A stretch of 9,282 nucleotides of DNA from Hyphomicrobiales bacterium (GCA_015654965.1 JAATGD010000096.1:1-9282); one strand, 5' to 3'. Numbered from the stretch's first letter, positions 1 through 5,438 are shown. Numbers and translations: made by a program. The notes: generated from the letters alone by a model not told the origin.

Positions 1-898
1 ATACATCGGCAATGTGATCAAGACGGAGATGCATGTGGAATGTCGGATCTAGAACATTGAGCCACGGTCCCATCATCTTGATTTCATGAATGGGTCCGGT
101 GTGAATCTGGATACAACCGCGATTGCCCACAAAGCACATGATCGGCAATTGCTGCTGCACGGCATGGTTCATCATCGCCTCGACCGATGAAAGATCAACG
201 CGCCAAGCAAAATCCTGCCCCGCAAGGTGCACGGCCTGATGCCGGTCCACACCGAAATCTTTCAGAAGGCCGATGAATTGATGCACATCGGTCAGGGCAC
301 TCCAACGCTCACGGAACGCGTCGATATCGACCAGTGTCGCATCCGGCTTTTCGCCTTTGACATGAGGCTTTGTTTCAATGGCGGCAGACTGGTCGTCGAG
401 CAGCAATTCCGAAACAAGCGCCTCATAGGCATCAATATCGGATGGCTGACGCAAATGGATTTTATGCACCGCCTCGCCTGAAGCGTCAAAGAACTGAAGA
501 CTGCGGCGCACATCGCCATTCTCGTTCTTGCGAACGGCAAATCCATGCATCCATTGCCGAGGAAAAATGCGCAGATCGATCTCTTTACCCAGAACAAGAG
601 AGGCATGTGGTCCCCAGATCGTCTTTTCAAAATGACCTATCTTTTCATGAACCACGCTCTCATTGCGCGTCAGCGCCAAAACCTCACCGAGCGACGAGGC
701 GCGTTCGAGAAGCTTTTCCACATTGGCGTGAATGCGGCGGGCAGAGATTGCGGCGCTATCGTCCAATCCACAATGGGCTGCGATGAAATCAGCCTCGGAA
801 ATATTGAGGCTTTGCGCAAACTCGCGCTCGCGCGTTTTGGGATTATCCGCCCGTGCCTGGAGAATCTGTTCTGGGAAGGGCTTGGATTGATTGGTCAT
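1..898 (-). CDS. hmuS: HmuS/HemS-type hemin-degrading factor, C-terminus cut by window edge
   Basis: Reading the minus strand from the ATG at 898 gives an open frame of 299 codons to the window edge, starting MTNQSKPFPEQILQARADNP. The family is cytosolic, about 350 residues long, made of two tandem HemS/ChuX-like domains, and binds incoming heme and passes it on or degrades it. The first domain is visible up to about residue 165, including IFPRQWMHGFAVRKNENGDV. The second begins near residue 200 with TDVHQFIGLLKDFGVDRHQA and runs to GNRGCIQIHTGPIHEIKMMG, a very typical HmuS segment. His206 aligns by eye with the heme-ligating histidine (His196) of Yersinia HemS. About 50 C-terminal residues should lie outside the window. 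The start is 12 nt after the hemP stop with only a weak AGG nearby, so translation is probably coupled to hemP. Whether rhizobial-type HmuS cleaves heme or only carries it is debated. Confidence 0.93.
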   Translation of the reverse strand, partial: MTNQSKPFPEQILQARADNPKTREREFAQSLNISEADFIAAHCGLDDSAAISARRIHANVEKLLERASSLGEVLALTRNESVVHEKIGHFEKTIWGPHASLVLGKEIDLRIFPRQWMHGFAVRKNENGDVRRSLQFFDASGEAVHKIHLRQPSDIDAYEALVSELLLDDQSAAIETKPHVKGEKPDATLVDIDAFRERWSALTDVHQFIGLLKDFGVDRHQAVHLAGQDFAWRVDLSSVEAMMNHAVQQQLPIMCFVGNRGCIQIHTGPIHEIKMMGPWLNVLDPTFHMHLRLDHIADV

Positions 899-910
899 GG
901 ATGTGATTGC

Positions 911-1198
911 CTACTTATTCAGAATGAGCTTGCCTTGGCGGGTGATCTTGAGGCGATAGAGCGATCCGCCATGCTCTATACCAACTTCGCGGGAACCGTC
1001 GAAAAGTTCGCGACTGCCATAGGTTTTCAGTTGCGATTCCGTCAAGGTCGCGCAAAGACGTGGAGCCATGGGCGCATCCGCTCTTTTCTCACCTAGACGC
1101 TCAGAAATATGATCGCCACCCACACGATTGACAGAGCGTTCTGTAACGTGTCCTCGGGGCGAACGGACTTGCATGTCGATATGTATACGCCTGTTCAT
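911..1198 (-). CDS. hemP: Hemin uptake protein HemP/HmuP
   Basis: The C-terminal 40 residues (SRELFDGSREVGIEHGGSLY, then RLKITRQGKLILNK) carry the hallmarks of the HemP family: an SREL start, an IEHGG turn, a YRLKITRQ strand and a terminal GKLILNK. The small family occurs beside heme-uptake genes. In Bradyrhizobium, HmuP is a coactivator that works with Irr to switch on the divergent heme receptor gene; that role is known there and only inferred here. From the first ATG the protein is 95 aa, long for a family usually of about 40-70 aa. That ATG has AGGA 2 nt upstream, unusually close. An internal ATG (codon 43, MAPRLCATLT, at 1072) would give 53 aa and has AAGAG about 11 nt upstream, so the start is uncertain. 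It is the first gene of hemP-hmuS and faces away from bhuA across a shared regulatory region. Confidence 0.9.
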   Translation of the reverse strand: MNRRIHIDMQVRSPRGHVTERSVNRVGGDHISERLGEKRADAPMAPRLCATLTESQLKTYGSRELFDGSREVGIEHGGSLYRLKITRQGKLILNK

Positions 1199-1274
1199 CT
1201 TCCTGCCCTATCGCTGGATTTGCACATCGCTTTTCACAAATCGAAATCAGACTGCTCAAGCTTGAATTGATTTA

Positions 1275-1301
1275 TTGACATATTTAGTCATATTTAATAA
1301 T
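1275..1301 (+). promoter_or_regulatory. Candidate bhuA promoter
   Basis: A perfect TTGACA lies at 1275-1280 and AATAAT (5 of 6 to TATAAT) at 1296-1301. The 15-bp spacer is short of the ideal 17. Transcription from here would leave a leader of about 155 nt before bhuA. The leader contains two short hairpins, a CGAAG/CTTCG stem at about 1360-1376 and a CTCT/AGAG stem near 1393-1406, of unknown meaning. Irr and HmuP control of heme-receptor promoters is known in related bacteria, but no good Irr palindrome is seen in this spacer. Confidence 0.45.
1276..1290. promoter_or_regulatory. Candidate RirA iron-responsive (IRO) box
   Basis: TGACATATTTAGTCA fits TGA-N9-TCA, the IRO-box consensus bound by the iron-sulfur repressor RirA in rhizobia. 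The outer four bases are also symmetric (TGAC/GTCA around a 7-base AT-rich centre). It overlaps the TTGACA -35 candidate of bhuA and lies 78 bp from the hemP start, so a bound repressor could block bhuA and possibly hemP-hmuS when iron is plentiful. Binding is inferred. Short motifs of this kind occur by chance, but the position in a heme-gene divergent spacer supports it. Confidence 0.5.
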
Positions 1302-1464
1302 CACTGCATTACTGGAACAATCGAGTCAAGTTTAAATCTTGGTTTTCCGATGCAAGCCACGAAGATTTCACCTTCGCCAGCCAGCACGGCATCTCTTACG
1401 GGAGAGCACCCTAAATAATTGTATTTTATGGACTTCCTGTCACTTGAAAATCGACGGGAGTGCA

Positions 1465-3522
1465 ATGGCGCAGAGGAAATTGGTAATGCGGGCGACTGAT
1501 GGGGCCTATAAAGGTTCATTCTTGGCAAGCAGCGGGCTTGCTCTTATTCTGGTGGCAATGTCGCAGCAGGCAATGTCCCAGGAACAAAAAACGTCCGCAG
1601 ACGATGAAAACGTCGCGCTCAAGACGATCACTATCCAGAATTCCGGTGCGAATAGCAGCGATGCGCCCTATGTCACGCCATCAGCGGTCAGTACCGTTTC
1701 CAAGGAAAAGATAAAACGTCAGGGCGATGTGAAGCTGGATGATGTGCTTCGTGACATTCCCGGCACTTTCACCCGAATCAATGGCTCGCAGCCGGGTGTT
1801 GCCGTCAATATTCGCGGTTTTGAAGGTTCAGGTCGCGTCAACACGATGATCGACGGCGTGCGGCAGAATTTTCGTTTTACCGGCCATGAAGCGTCCGGAT
1901 TTACTTATGTCGATTCCAACCTTCTGGCTGATATTGATGTTTCGCGCGGTGCAGTGACTGGTCTTGGTGGTGGTGGCCTTGCAGGCAGCGTCAATTTACG
2001 TACGCTTGGCGTGGATGACATCGTGCGTCAGGGGCAGCAATATGGCGTGCTCGGCCGTGCATCCTGGGGTAGCAACGGCGTCGGTTTTTCTGAAATGCTG
2101 GCTGCCGGCGCGCGGGTCAATTCGTTTGGGGTTGCTGCGGCGATCAGCAGACGCGATTCAAAGAATTACAAGGACGGCGACGGCATTGAACAGGACGATA
2201 CAGGGCAGGAACTGACCTCTGGTCTTTTTAAAACCGAGTTCGGATTCGGTGAAGATCACAAGCTCGCTCTGGGCGGGGTCTTTTACAACAATGATTTCGG
2301 CGCAAATTCCTACGATCAGAACATCAAGAACAAGACGTTAACGGCAAATTACAGCTATAATCCATCCGATAACGACCTGATAGACTTTCATATCAACGCC
2401 TATTACAGCCGCCTTGATATGACCTATAATGAAAGTCTGAGTGGTTCCTGGACAAGCACGAGCGGACGTACGATCAAGGATGAGGGAGCAGGCTTCGACA
2501 TCTCCAACACGTCACGCTTCAATGTCGGTGAAGTAGGCGTCAAGTGGAACTATGGCGTTGAATATTTCCGTGACAAGGTAAGCGGTAGCAATACAGGCGT
2601 TAATCCAAGTAATGGTCATAGCAGCACAGGCGGGCTTTTTTCCGAGACCACCCTCAGTTACAATATCGTCGACCTGATCGTTGGTTTGCGCTATAATTTC
2701 TATAATATGCAGGGCGATGCAACGGACGGAACTTCTCTCGTTGACAAGTCACGCGATGCGCTTGACCCACGTATTACTCTCGCTTTCAATCCTACGAACT
2801 GGCTACAGCCCTACGTAACCTATTCCCAGAGCATGCGCATGCCTACCTTGCAGGAAACAATGGTCGGCGGCGCCCATCCCGGCAGTACGCGGGCCAGCTT
2901 CGTAGCCAATCCCGATCTGGAGCCGGAAGAGCAAAAAGGCTGGGAAATCGGTGCGAATATACGCAAGGATGACTTGTTCATCGCGGGCGATGCCTTACGC
3001 CTGAAAGCGAACTACTATGACATGGATGTGGAGAACTATATCGTCTCCCAGTACAGTTCCACTTACCGTGGATATCAGTATGTCAATGTAGAGGGTGAAT
3101 CGCGTGTTCGCGGCTTCGAGCTGGAAGGCATGTACGATGCAGGTTTTGCCTTCGGTGGCTTGAGCTATACATATAGCAAATCCGACCTGTCAGCGATCAT
3201 GCCGGGCTTTGGTGCGAGCCAGTATATGCCCGATAATATTTTCTCACTGTCTGGTGGAGCACGCTTTCTCGAGCGCAAGCTGACACTCGGTGGCCGTTAT
3301 AGCTATGTTTCACGCGGAGATGTGGCCGATTATACAGGCATCACCAGATCCGAGGAAAGCTACGGACTGGTGGACGTGTTTGCTAACTATAAATTCACCG
3401 ACAGCATTGATCTGACACTCAAGGTCAATAACCTCTTTGACAAGAGCTACACGCCTTTCATGAGCACATCCGGCTCCGGTCAGGGGCGGACGTTCCTTGT
3501 CGCAACGCAGTTTCAGTTCTGA
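1465..3522 (+). CDS. bhuA: TonB-dependent outer-membrane heme receptor (BhuA/HemR family)
   Basis: The 685-aa protein takes up heme through the outer membrane using TonB energy. It has a signal peptide (hydrophobic core about 19-33, likely cut after AMS at 38). A TonB-box-like stretch ALKTITIQ follows at 51-58. The plug domain includes LDDVLRDIPGTFTRI and VNIRGFEGSGRVNTMIDGVR, and the 22-strand barrel ends in the terminal Phe of FLVATQFQF. Heme-receptor signatures are present: a FRAP-like SMRMPTLQE at 456-464, His471 in GGAHPG, then the NPDL box at 482-485. This matches the FRAP-His-NPNL layout of HemR. His141 (RFTGHEASG) in the plug is a candidate for the second heme-contacting His. Two starts compete: 1465 (GGGAG 4 nt upstream) and 1486 (GAGGA with 8-nt spacing, 678 aa). 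The second has the better ribosome site, but 1465 is kept for the longer n-region. The frame remains open to an ATG at 1339, judged leader sequence. Brucella BhuA is the obvious relative. Confidence 0.93.
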   Translation: MAQRKLVMRATDGAYKGSFLASSGLALILVAMSQQAMSQEQKTSADDENVALKTITIQNSGANSSDAPYVTPSAVSTVSKEKIKRQGDVKLDDVLRDIPGTFTRINGSQPGVAVNIRGFEGSGRVNTMIDGVRQNFRFTGHEASGFTYVDSNLLADIDVSRGAVTGLGGGGLAGSVNLRTLGVDDIVRQGQQYGVLGRASWGSNGVGFSEMLAAGARVNSFGVAAAISRRDSKNYKDGDGIEQDDTGQELTSGLFKTEFGFGEDHKLALGGVFYNNDFGANSYDQNIKNKTLTANYSYNPSDNDLIDFHINAYYSRLDMTYNESLSGSWTSTSGRTIKDEGAGFDISNTSRFNVGEVGVKWNYGVEYFRDKVSGSNTGVNPSNGHSSTGGLFSETTLSYNIVDLIVGLRYNFYNMQGDATDGTSLVDKSRDALDPRITLAFNPTNWLQPYVTYSQSMRMPTLQETMVGGAHPGSTRASFVANPDLEPEEQKGWEIGANIRKDDLFIAGDALRLKANYYDMDVENYIVSQYSSTYRGYQYVNVEGESRVRGFELEGMYDAGFAFGGLSYTYSKSDLSAIMPGFGASQYMPDNIFSLSGGARFLERKLTLGGRYSYVSRGDVADYTGITRSEESYGLVDVFANYKFTDSIDLTLKVNNLFDKSYTPFMSTSGSGQGRTFLVATQFQF

Positions 3523-3572
3523 GGTTGGTGTTTCCTATAAGAATCATCGCATCCTTTAGACCGGCCAAATCT

Positions 3573-3587
3573 GACCGCGGTTCGGTC
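3573..3587 (+). other. Small hairpin after bhuA
   Basis: GACCG-CGGTT-CGGTC forms a 5-bp stem with a 5-nt loop, 50 nt after the bhuA stop and 20 nt before the stronger terminator hairpin. It has no T-tract. It might add 3'-end stability to the bhuA mRNA, but it is short enough to be chance. Confidence 0.25.
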
Positions 3588-3607
3588 TTCCAACACAGGA
3601 TGTGATG

Positions 3608-3646
3608 CGGCGCGTGCGGCCCTACCACCGCACGCGCCGGAATTTT
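3608..3646 (+). terminator. Rho-independent terminator of bhuA
   Basis: A 12-bp GC-rich perfect stem is formed by 3608-3619 (CGGCGCGTGCGG) and 3628-3639, with the 8-nt loop CCCTACCA. It is followed by GAATTTTATG. The stem is very stable but the T-run is only four bases and starts 3 nt after the stem, so termination may be partial and could allow some read-through into the heme monooxygenase gene. Confidence 0.75.
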
Positions 3647-3694
3647 ATGTCAAGACTTTATGTATCAGATAAGATGCTCTCGCCCTGCAAATCA

Positions 3695-3726
3695 GCCAGT
3701 CCAACCAAAAGCCAGTCCAGCCAAAA
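3695..3726 (+). repeat. Tandem 16-bp direct repeat before the heme monooxygenase gene
   Basis: GCCAGTCCAACCAAAA (3695-3710) is followed directly by GCCAGTCCAGCCAAAA (3711-3726), with one mismatch. The second copy ends against the GGAT that serves as the weak ribosome site of the next gene, so copy number would change leader length but not the ribosome site. Confidence 0.85.
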
Positions 3727-3735
3727 GGATTAGCC

Positions 3736-4050
3736 ATGTTTATCGCAATGAATCGCTTCAAGGTTCGCATCGGAGCCGAAACCGATTTTGAAACCGTGTG
3801 GAAAAATCGCAATTCCAGCCTCGCACAACTGCCCGGCTTTGAAAGTTTTCATCTTCTGCGCGGCGCGACCAACGAGGATGAAGGTTTTACGCTTTATGCC
3901 TCGCATACGGTCTGGCGCAGTCAGGACGATTTTGTGTTCTGGACCAAGTCCGAGCAGTTCCGCGATGCGCACCGCAATGCTGGAAACAACAAGCCGCTTT
4001 ATCTTGGCCCGCCCCAATTTGAAGGTTTTAATGCCATCGAAGGCGTCTGA
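3736..4050 (+). CDS. HmuQ/HmuD-like heme-degrading monooxygenase (IsdG-type, antibiotic biosynthesis monooxygenase fold)
   Basis: The 104-aa protein has the single ABM domain of IsdG-type heme monooxygenases, which open the heme ring in the cytosol and free iron. The three IsdG catalytic residues have plausible matches in position and order: Asn6 (FIAMNRFKV), Trp69 (DDFVFWTKS) and His79 (FRDAHRNAG); IsdG uses Asn7, Trp67, His77. LPGFESFHLLRG and GFTLYASHTVW are also typical of the family. The ATG at 3736 follows AAAGGAT with 6-7 nt spacing, a weak ribosome site. It lies downstream of bhuA in the same direction but beyond a strong hairpin, so it may have its own promoter in 3647-3735, where no convincing one is seen. 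Brucella BhuQ is a homologue but is cotranscribed with rirA, which is absent here, so this may be a second paralogue. Automatic annotation may simply say antibiotic biosynthesis monooxygenase. Confidence 0.85.
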   Translation: MFIAMNRFKVRIGAETDFETVWKNRNSSLAQLPGFESFHLLRGATNEDEGFTLYASHTVWRSQDDFVFWTKSEQFRDAHRNAGNNKPLYLGPPQFEGFNAIEGV

Positions 4051-4075
4051 TCGGCGCATAATGCACCGATTTTTT
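4050..4075 (+). terminator. Rho-independent terminator overlapping the heme monooxygenase stop
   Basis: ATCGG-C-GCA-TAA-TGC-A-CCGAT forms an interrupted 8-bp stem (one C-A mismatch, 3-nt loop) followed by six T (4070-4075). Its first base is the last base of the TGA stop codon, so it should end this transcript cleanly and separate it from bfd-bfr. Confidence 0.8.
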
Positions 4076-4181
4076 CCTTATGCGGCGAAATGGCGCAGAG
4101 TTCATCGGTTACGGGTTTTTATCGTGGCCGATGAAGGCAGAACGGCAAATTATCGTAGATAAGATGGGGAGTTAACTCATC

Positions 4182-4198
4182 TTTAGAATAATTCTAAG
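4182..4198. promoter_or_regulatory. Irr-box (iron control element) candidate
   Basis: TTTAGAATAATTCTAA contains a perfect palindrome, TTAGAAT-A-ATTCTAA (4183-4197). It closely resembles the iron control element bound by Irr in rhizobia and Brucella, with TTTAGAA and TTCTAA arms. In these bacteria Irr accumulates when iron is scarce and typically represses iron-storage and iron-using genes, so bfd-bfr is a sensible target. Its centre is about 47 bp upstream of the TTGACA candidate, further than usual for simple promoter blocking. Confidence 0.65.
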
Positions 4199-4233
4199 TT
4201 GTTGTTTTTTAGAACATTTAAAAAACATAGTGT

Positions 4234-4263
4234 TTGACAAAAGCCGGAGTCAACCGTCATAAC
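4234..4263 (+). promoter_or_regulatory. Candidate bfd-bfr promoter
   Basis: A perfect TTGACA at 4234-4239 and CATAAC at 4258-4263 (4 of 6 to TATAAT) are separated by 18 bp. It is the best -35 in the stretch before bfd and sits just downstream of the Irr-type palindrome, but it lies about 245 bp from the bfd start. Confidence 0.4.
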
Positions 4264-4507
4264 CTGACTTAATTTGACGAGTTTTAGCGACCGTCAAAGT
4301 AAACCTTTGATGTCTGGGCCTTTAACCCATGCAATTGGAGGAACCATTGTCCGGTTCATCTTGCGCTTATGTGTCTTGTAAATTGATATTGTCCGCTCTC
4401 GACAGTATTCAAAAAGTAGAAATTAATCACACTCAGGAATTACCTTTCCTGATAGCGCAAAACTATACATATATGGCTATGAGCCACAATGAGGGAGACT
4501 TACCCTC

Positions 4508-4819
4508 ATGCTAGTTTGCAGCTGCAATGTTATCACGGACAAAGATATCGAAGCCATTGTTGTAGAACTTCTCGAAGAAGATTGCTGGCGCCTGATCGTG
4601 CCGGGAACCGTCTTCAACGTCATGTCCAAGAGTGGCCGTTGCTGCGGCTGCTTCCCAAATGTCGTGGAAACGATCATAAGAGTGACCGAAGAATACCATC
4701 TTCGGCACGATCAGACGGACGAAAACGTCGTCCAGTTCATGGATCGTGTTCGTTCCCTACGCGATAAATTCGGGAGTTCTTGGAATGAAAGGCGAACCAA
4801 AAGTCATCGAGCGGCTTAA
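4508..4819 (+). CDS. bfd: Bacterioferritin-associated ferredoxin with C-terminal extension
   Basis: Bfd is a small [2Fe-2S] protein that docks on bacterioferritin and passes electrons to its heme so stored iron is reduced and released. The cluster ligands are visible as C-X-C at Cys4 and Cys6 (MLVCSCNVITDKDIE) and C-X2-C at Cys45 and Cys48 (GRCCGCFPNVVETI). Extra cysteines are present at 26 and 46. The stretch between the two pairs is 38 residues, somewhat longer than in E. coli Bfd, and the protein is 103 aa against 64 there. Residues after about 65 form a charged tail ending SSWNERRTKSHRAA, and its last part is encoded by DNA overlapping bfr by 35 bp. GGGAG at 4493-4497 lies 10 nt before the ATG, supporting this start. 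Next to bfr, its pairing with that protein is near certain. Confidence 0.93.
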   Translation: MLVCSCNVITDKDIEAIVVELLEEDCWRLIVPGTVFNVMSKSGRCCGCFPNVVETIIRVTEEYHLRHDQTDENVVQFMDRVRSLRDKFGSSWNERRTKSHRAA

Positions 4820-5270
4820 CGAGGCATTGTTTCTCGAGCTTGGTGCGGTAAACCAATATTGGTTGCATTATCGTCTGCTCAGCGATTGGGGTTTTGCACG
4901 TCTTGCAAAGAAAGAACGTGAAGAATCCATCGAAGAAATGCAGCATGCAGACAAGCTGATCGACCGTATCATCTTTCTCGAAGGTCATCCGAACCTGCAA
5001 ACCCTCGCCCCCCTGCGCATCGGCCAGGACGTCAAGGAAGTTCTGGAAGCCGATCTCGCCGGTGAATATGACGCGCGGACTTCCTATAAAAAGTCGCGTG
5101 AAATCTGCGACCAGCTTGGCGATTATGTGACCAAGCAGCTTTTCGATGAGTTGCTGGCCGACGAAGAAGGTCATATCGACTTCCTCGAAACCCAGCTTGA
5201 ATTGCTTGGCAAGATTGGTGAAGAGCGTTATGGCCAGCTCAATGCGGCCCCTGCTGATGCAGCCGAATAA
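4785..5270 (+). CDS. bfr: Bacterioferritin
   Basis: The 161-aa four-helix-bundle protein assembles into a 24-subunit heme-containing shell that oxidises Fe(II) and stores it as a ferric mineral. All six di-iron ferroxidase ligands of the family are at their standard positions: Glu18, Glu51, His54, Glu94, Glu127 and His130. Met52, which ligates the intersubunit heme, is also present (EEMQHADKL). The protein should therefore be a catalytic heme-type Bfr rather than a degenerate subunit. The ATG at 4785 has GGGAG 8 nt upstream and gives the family N-terminus MKGEPKVIERLNEAL. An in-frame ATG at 4746 would add 13 unlikely residues. It overlaps bfd by 35 bp, so the two are cotranscribed and probably coupled in translation, and the operon ends at the terminator 20 bp downstream. 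Confidence 0.97.
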   Translation: MKGEPKVIERLNEALFLELGAVNQYWLHYRLLSDWGFARLAKKEREESIEEMQHADKLIDRIIFLEGHPNLQTLAPLRIGQDVKEVLEADLAGEYDARTSYKKSREICDQLGDYVTKQLFDELLADEEGHIDFLETQLELLGKIGEERYGQLNAAPADAAE

Positions 5271-5291
5271 TCAAGACGCTTCTGCGTTTTG

Positions 5292-5321
5292 AAAAAACCG
5301 GGGTCAAAGACCCCGTTTTTT
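5292..5321 (+). terminator. Rho-independent terminator of bfd-bfr
   Basis: CGGGGTC-AAA-GACCCCG is a perfect 7-bp stem (5299-5305 with 5309-5315) followed by six T. An upstream A6 run (5292-5297) could lengthen the stem and give some activity on the opposite strand. Confidence 0.92.
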
Positions 5322-5396
5322 ATTGTGAAGACTGCATTGTCCATCAATTAGATCAATATCATAATAGATAGATATAATAGTCTGTTTTATAAATAA

Positions 5397-5423
5397 AAAA
5401 GGGGCGCATAAAGCGCCCCTTTT
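5397..5423 (-). terminator. Rho-independent terminator of the BMP transporter operon
   Basis: GGGGCGC (5401-5407) and GCGCCCC (5413-5419) pair around the loop ATAAA, flanked by an A6 run (5395-5400) that reads as T6 on the minus strand. It lies 16 bp past the binding-protein stop. The T4 on the plus side (5420-5423) also makes it a possible back-stop for bfr read-through. Confidence 0.9.
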
Positions 5424-5438
5424 CCGTTTGATATAGCT

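Larger units (their letters stand above)
1199..1464. promoter_or_regulatory. Divergent control region between hemP and bhuA
   Basis: This 266-bp spacer must hold the promoters of both the hemP-hmuS and bhuA transcripts. Its AT-rich centre (about 1266-1305) contains the TGA-N9-TCA box and the bhuA promoter candidate. Next to it TCAAGCTTGA (1256-1265) is a perfect 10-bp palindrome that could be a regulator half of unknown type. On the hemP side no convincing -35/-10 pair was found by eye. Confidence 0.6.
4076..4507 (+). other. Non-coding stretch and long leader upstream of bfd
   Basis: This 432-bp stretch has no convincing gene. In order it holds: an 8-bp inverted repeat TTCATCGG/CCGATGAA (4101-4108, 4128-4135); the Irr-type palindrome (4183-4197) and a degenerate second copy TTTAGAACATTTAAA nearby (about 4208-4222); a promoter candidate (4234-4263); two mutually exclusive hairpins (4273-4310); a weak small frame (4329-4514); and a hairpin TCAGGAA/TTCCTGA with 6-nt loop (4433-4452). 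A TATACA at 4464-4469 could be a second -10 close to bfd but lacks a good -35. If transcription starts near 4270, the bfd leader is about 240 nt. Confidence 0.6.

Noticed and set aside
545..1096. 183-codon plus-strand frame across hemP and hmuS
   Set aside because: Lies opposite two recognised genes, has no ribosome site of note and no family features.
2831..2842. Perfect 12-bp palindrome GCATGCGCATGC
   Set aside because: Falls in the conserved FRAP-like coding segment of bhuA and is explained by the codons for Ser-Met-Arg-Met-Pro.
3736..4050. Role in antibiotic biosynthesis suggested by the ABM domain name
   Set aside because: The domain name is historical; heme-gene context and the Asn-Trp-His set point to heme degradation.
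3730..4059. 109-codon minus-strand frame opposite the heme monooxygenase
   Set aside because: The plus strand has the catalytic residue set, ribosome site and terminator; the minus frame is a shadow.
4101..4135. TTCATCGG/CCGATGAA inverted repeat as a tRNA or terminator
   Set aside because: The 19-nt loop has no tRNA arms and no T-run follows; probably chance.
4737..5174. 145-codon minus-strand frame opposite bfr
   Set aside because: Mirror of the bfr helices; bfr has all ferroxidase ligands on the plus strand.
5373..5378. Perfect TATAAT between the convergent terminators
   Set aside because: No -35 at a workable distance and no gene downstream; the surrounding stretch is simple AT-rich ATAGAT-like sequence.
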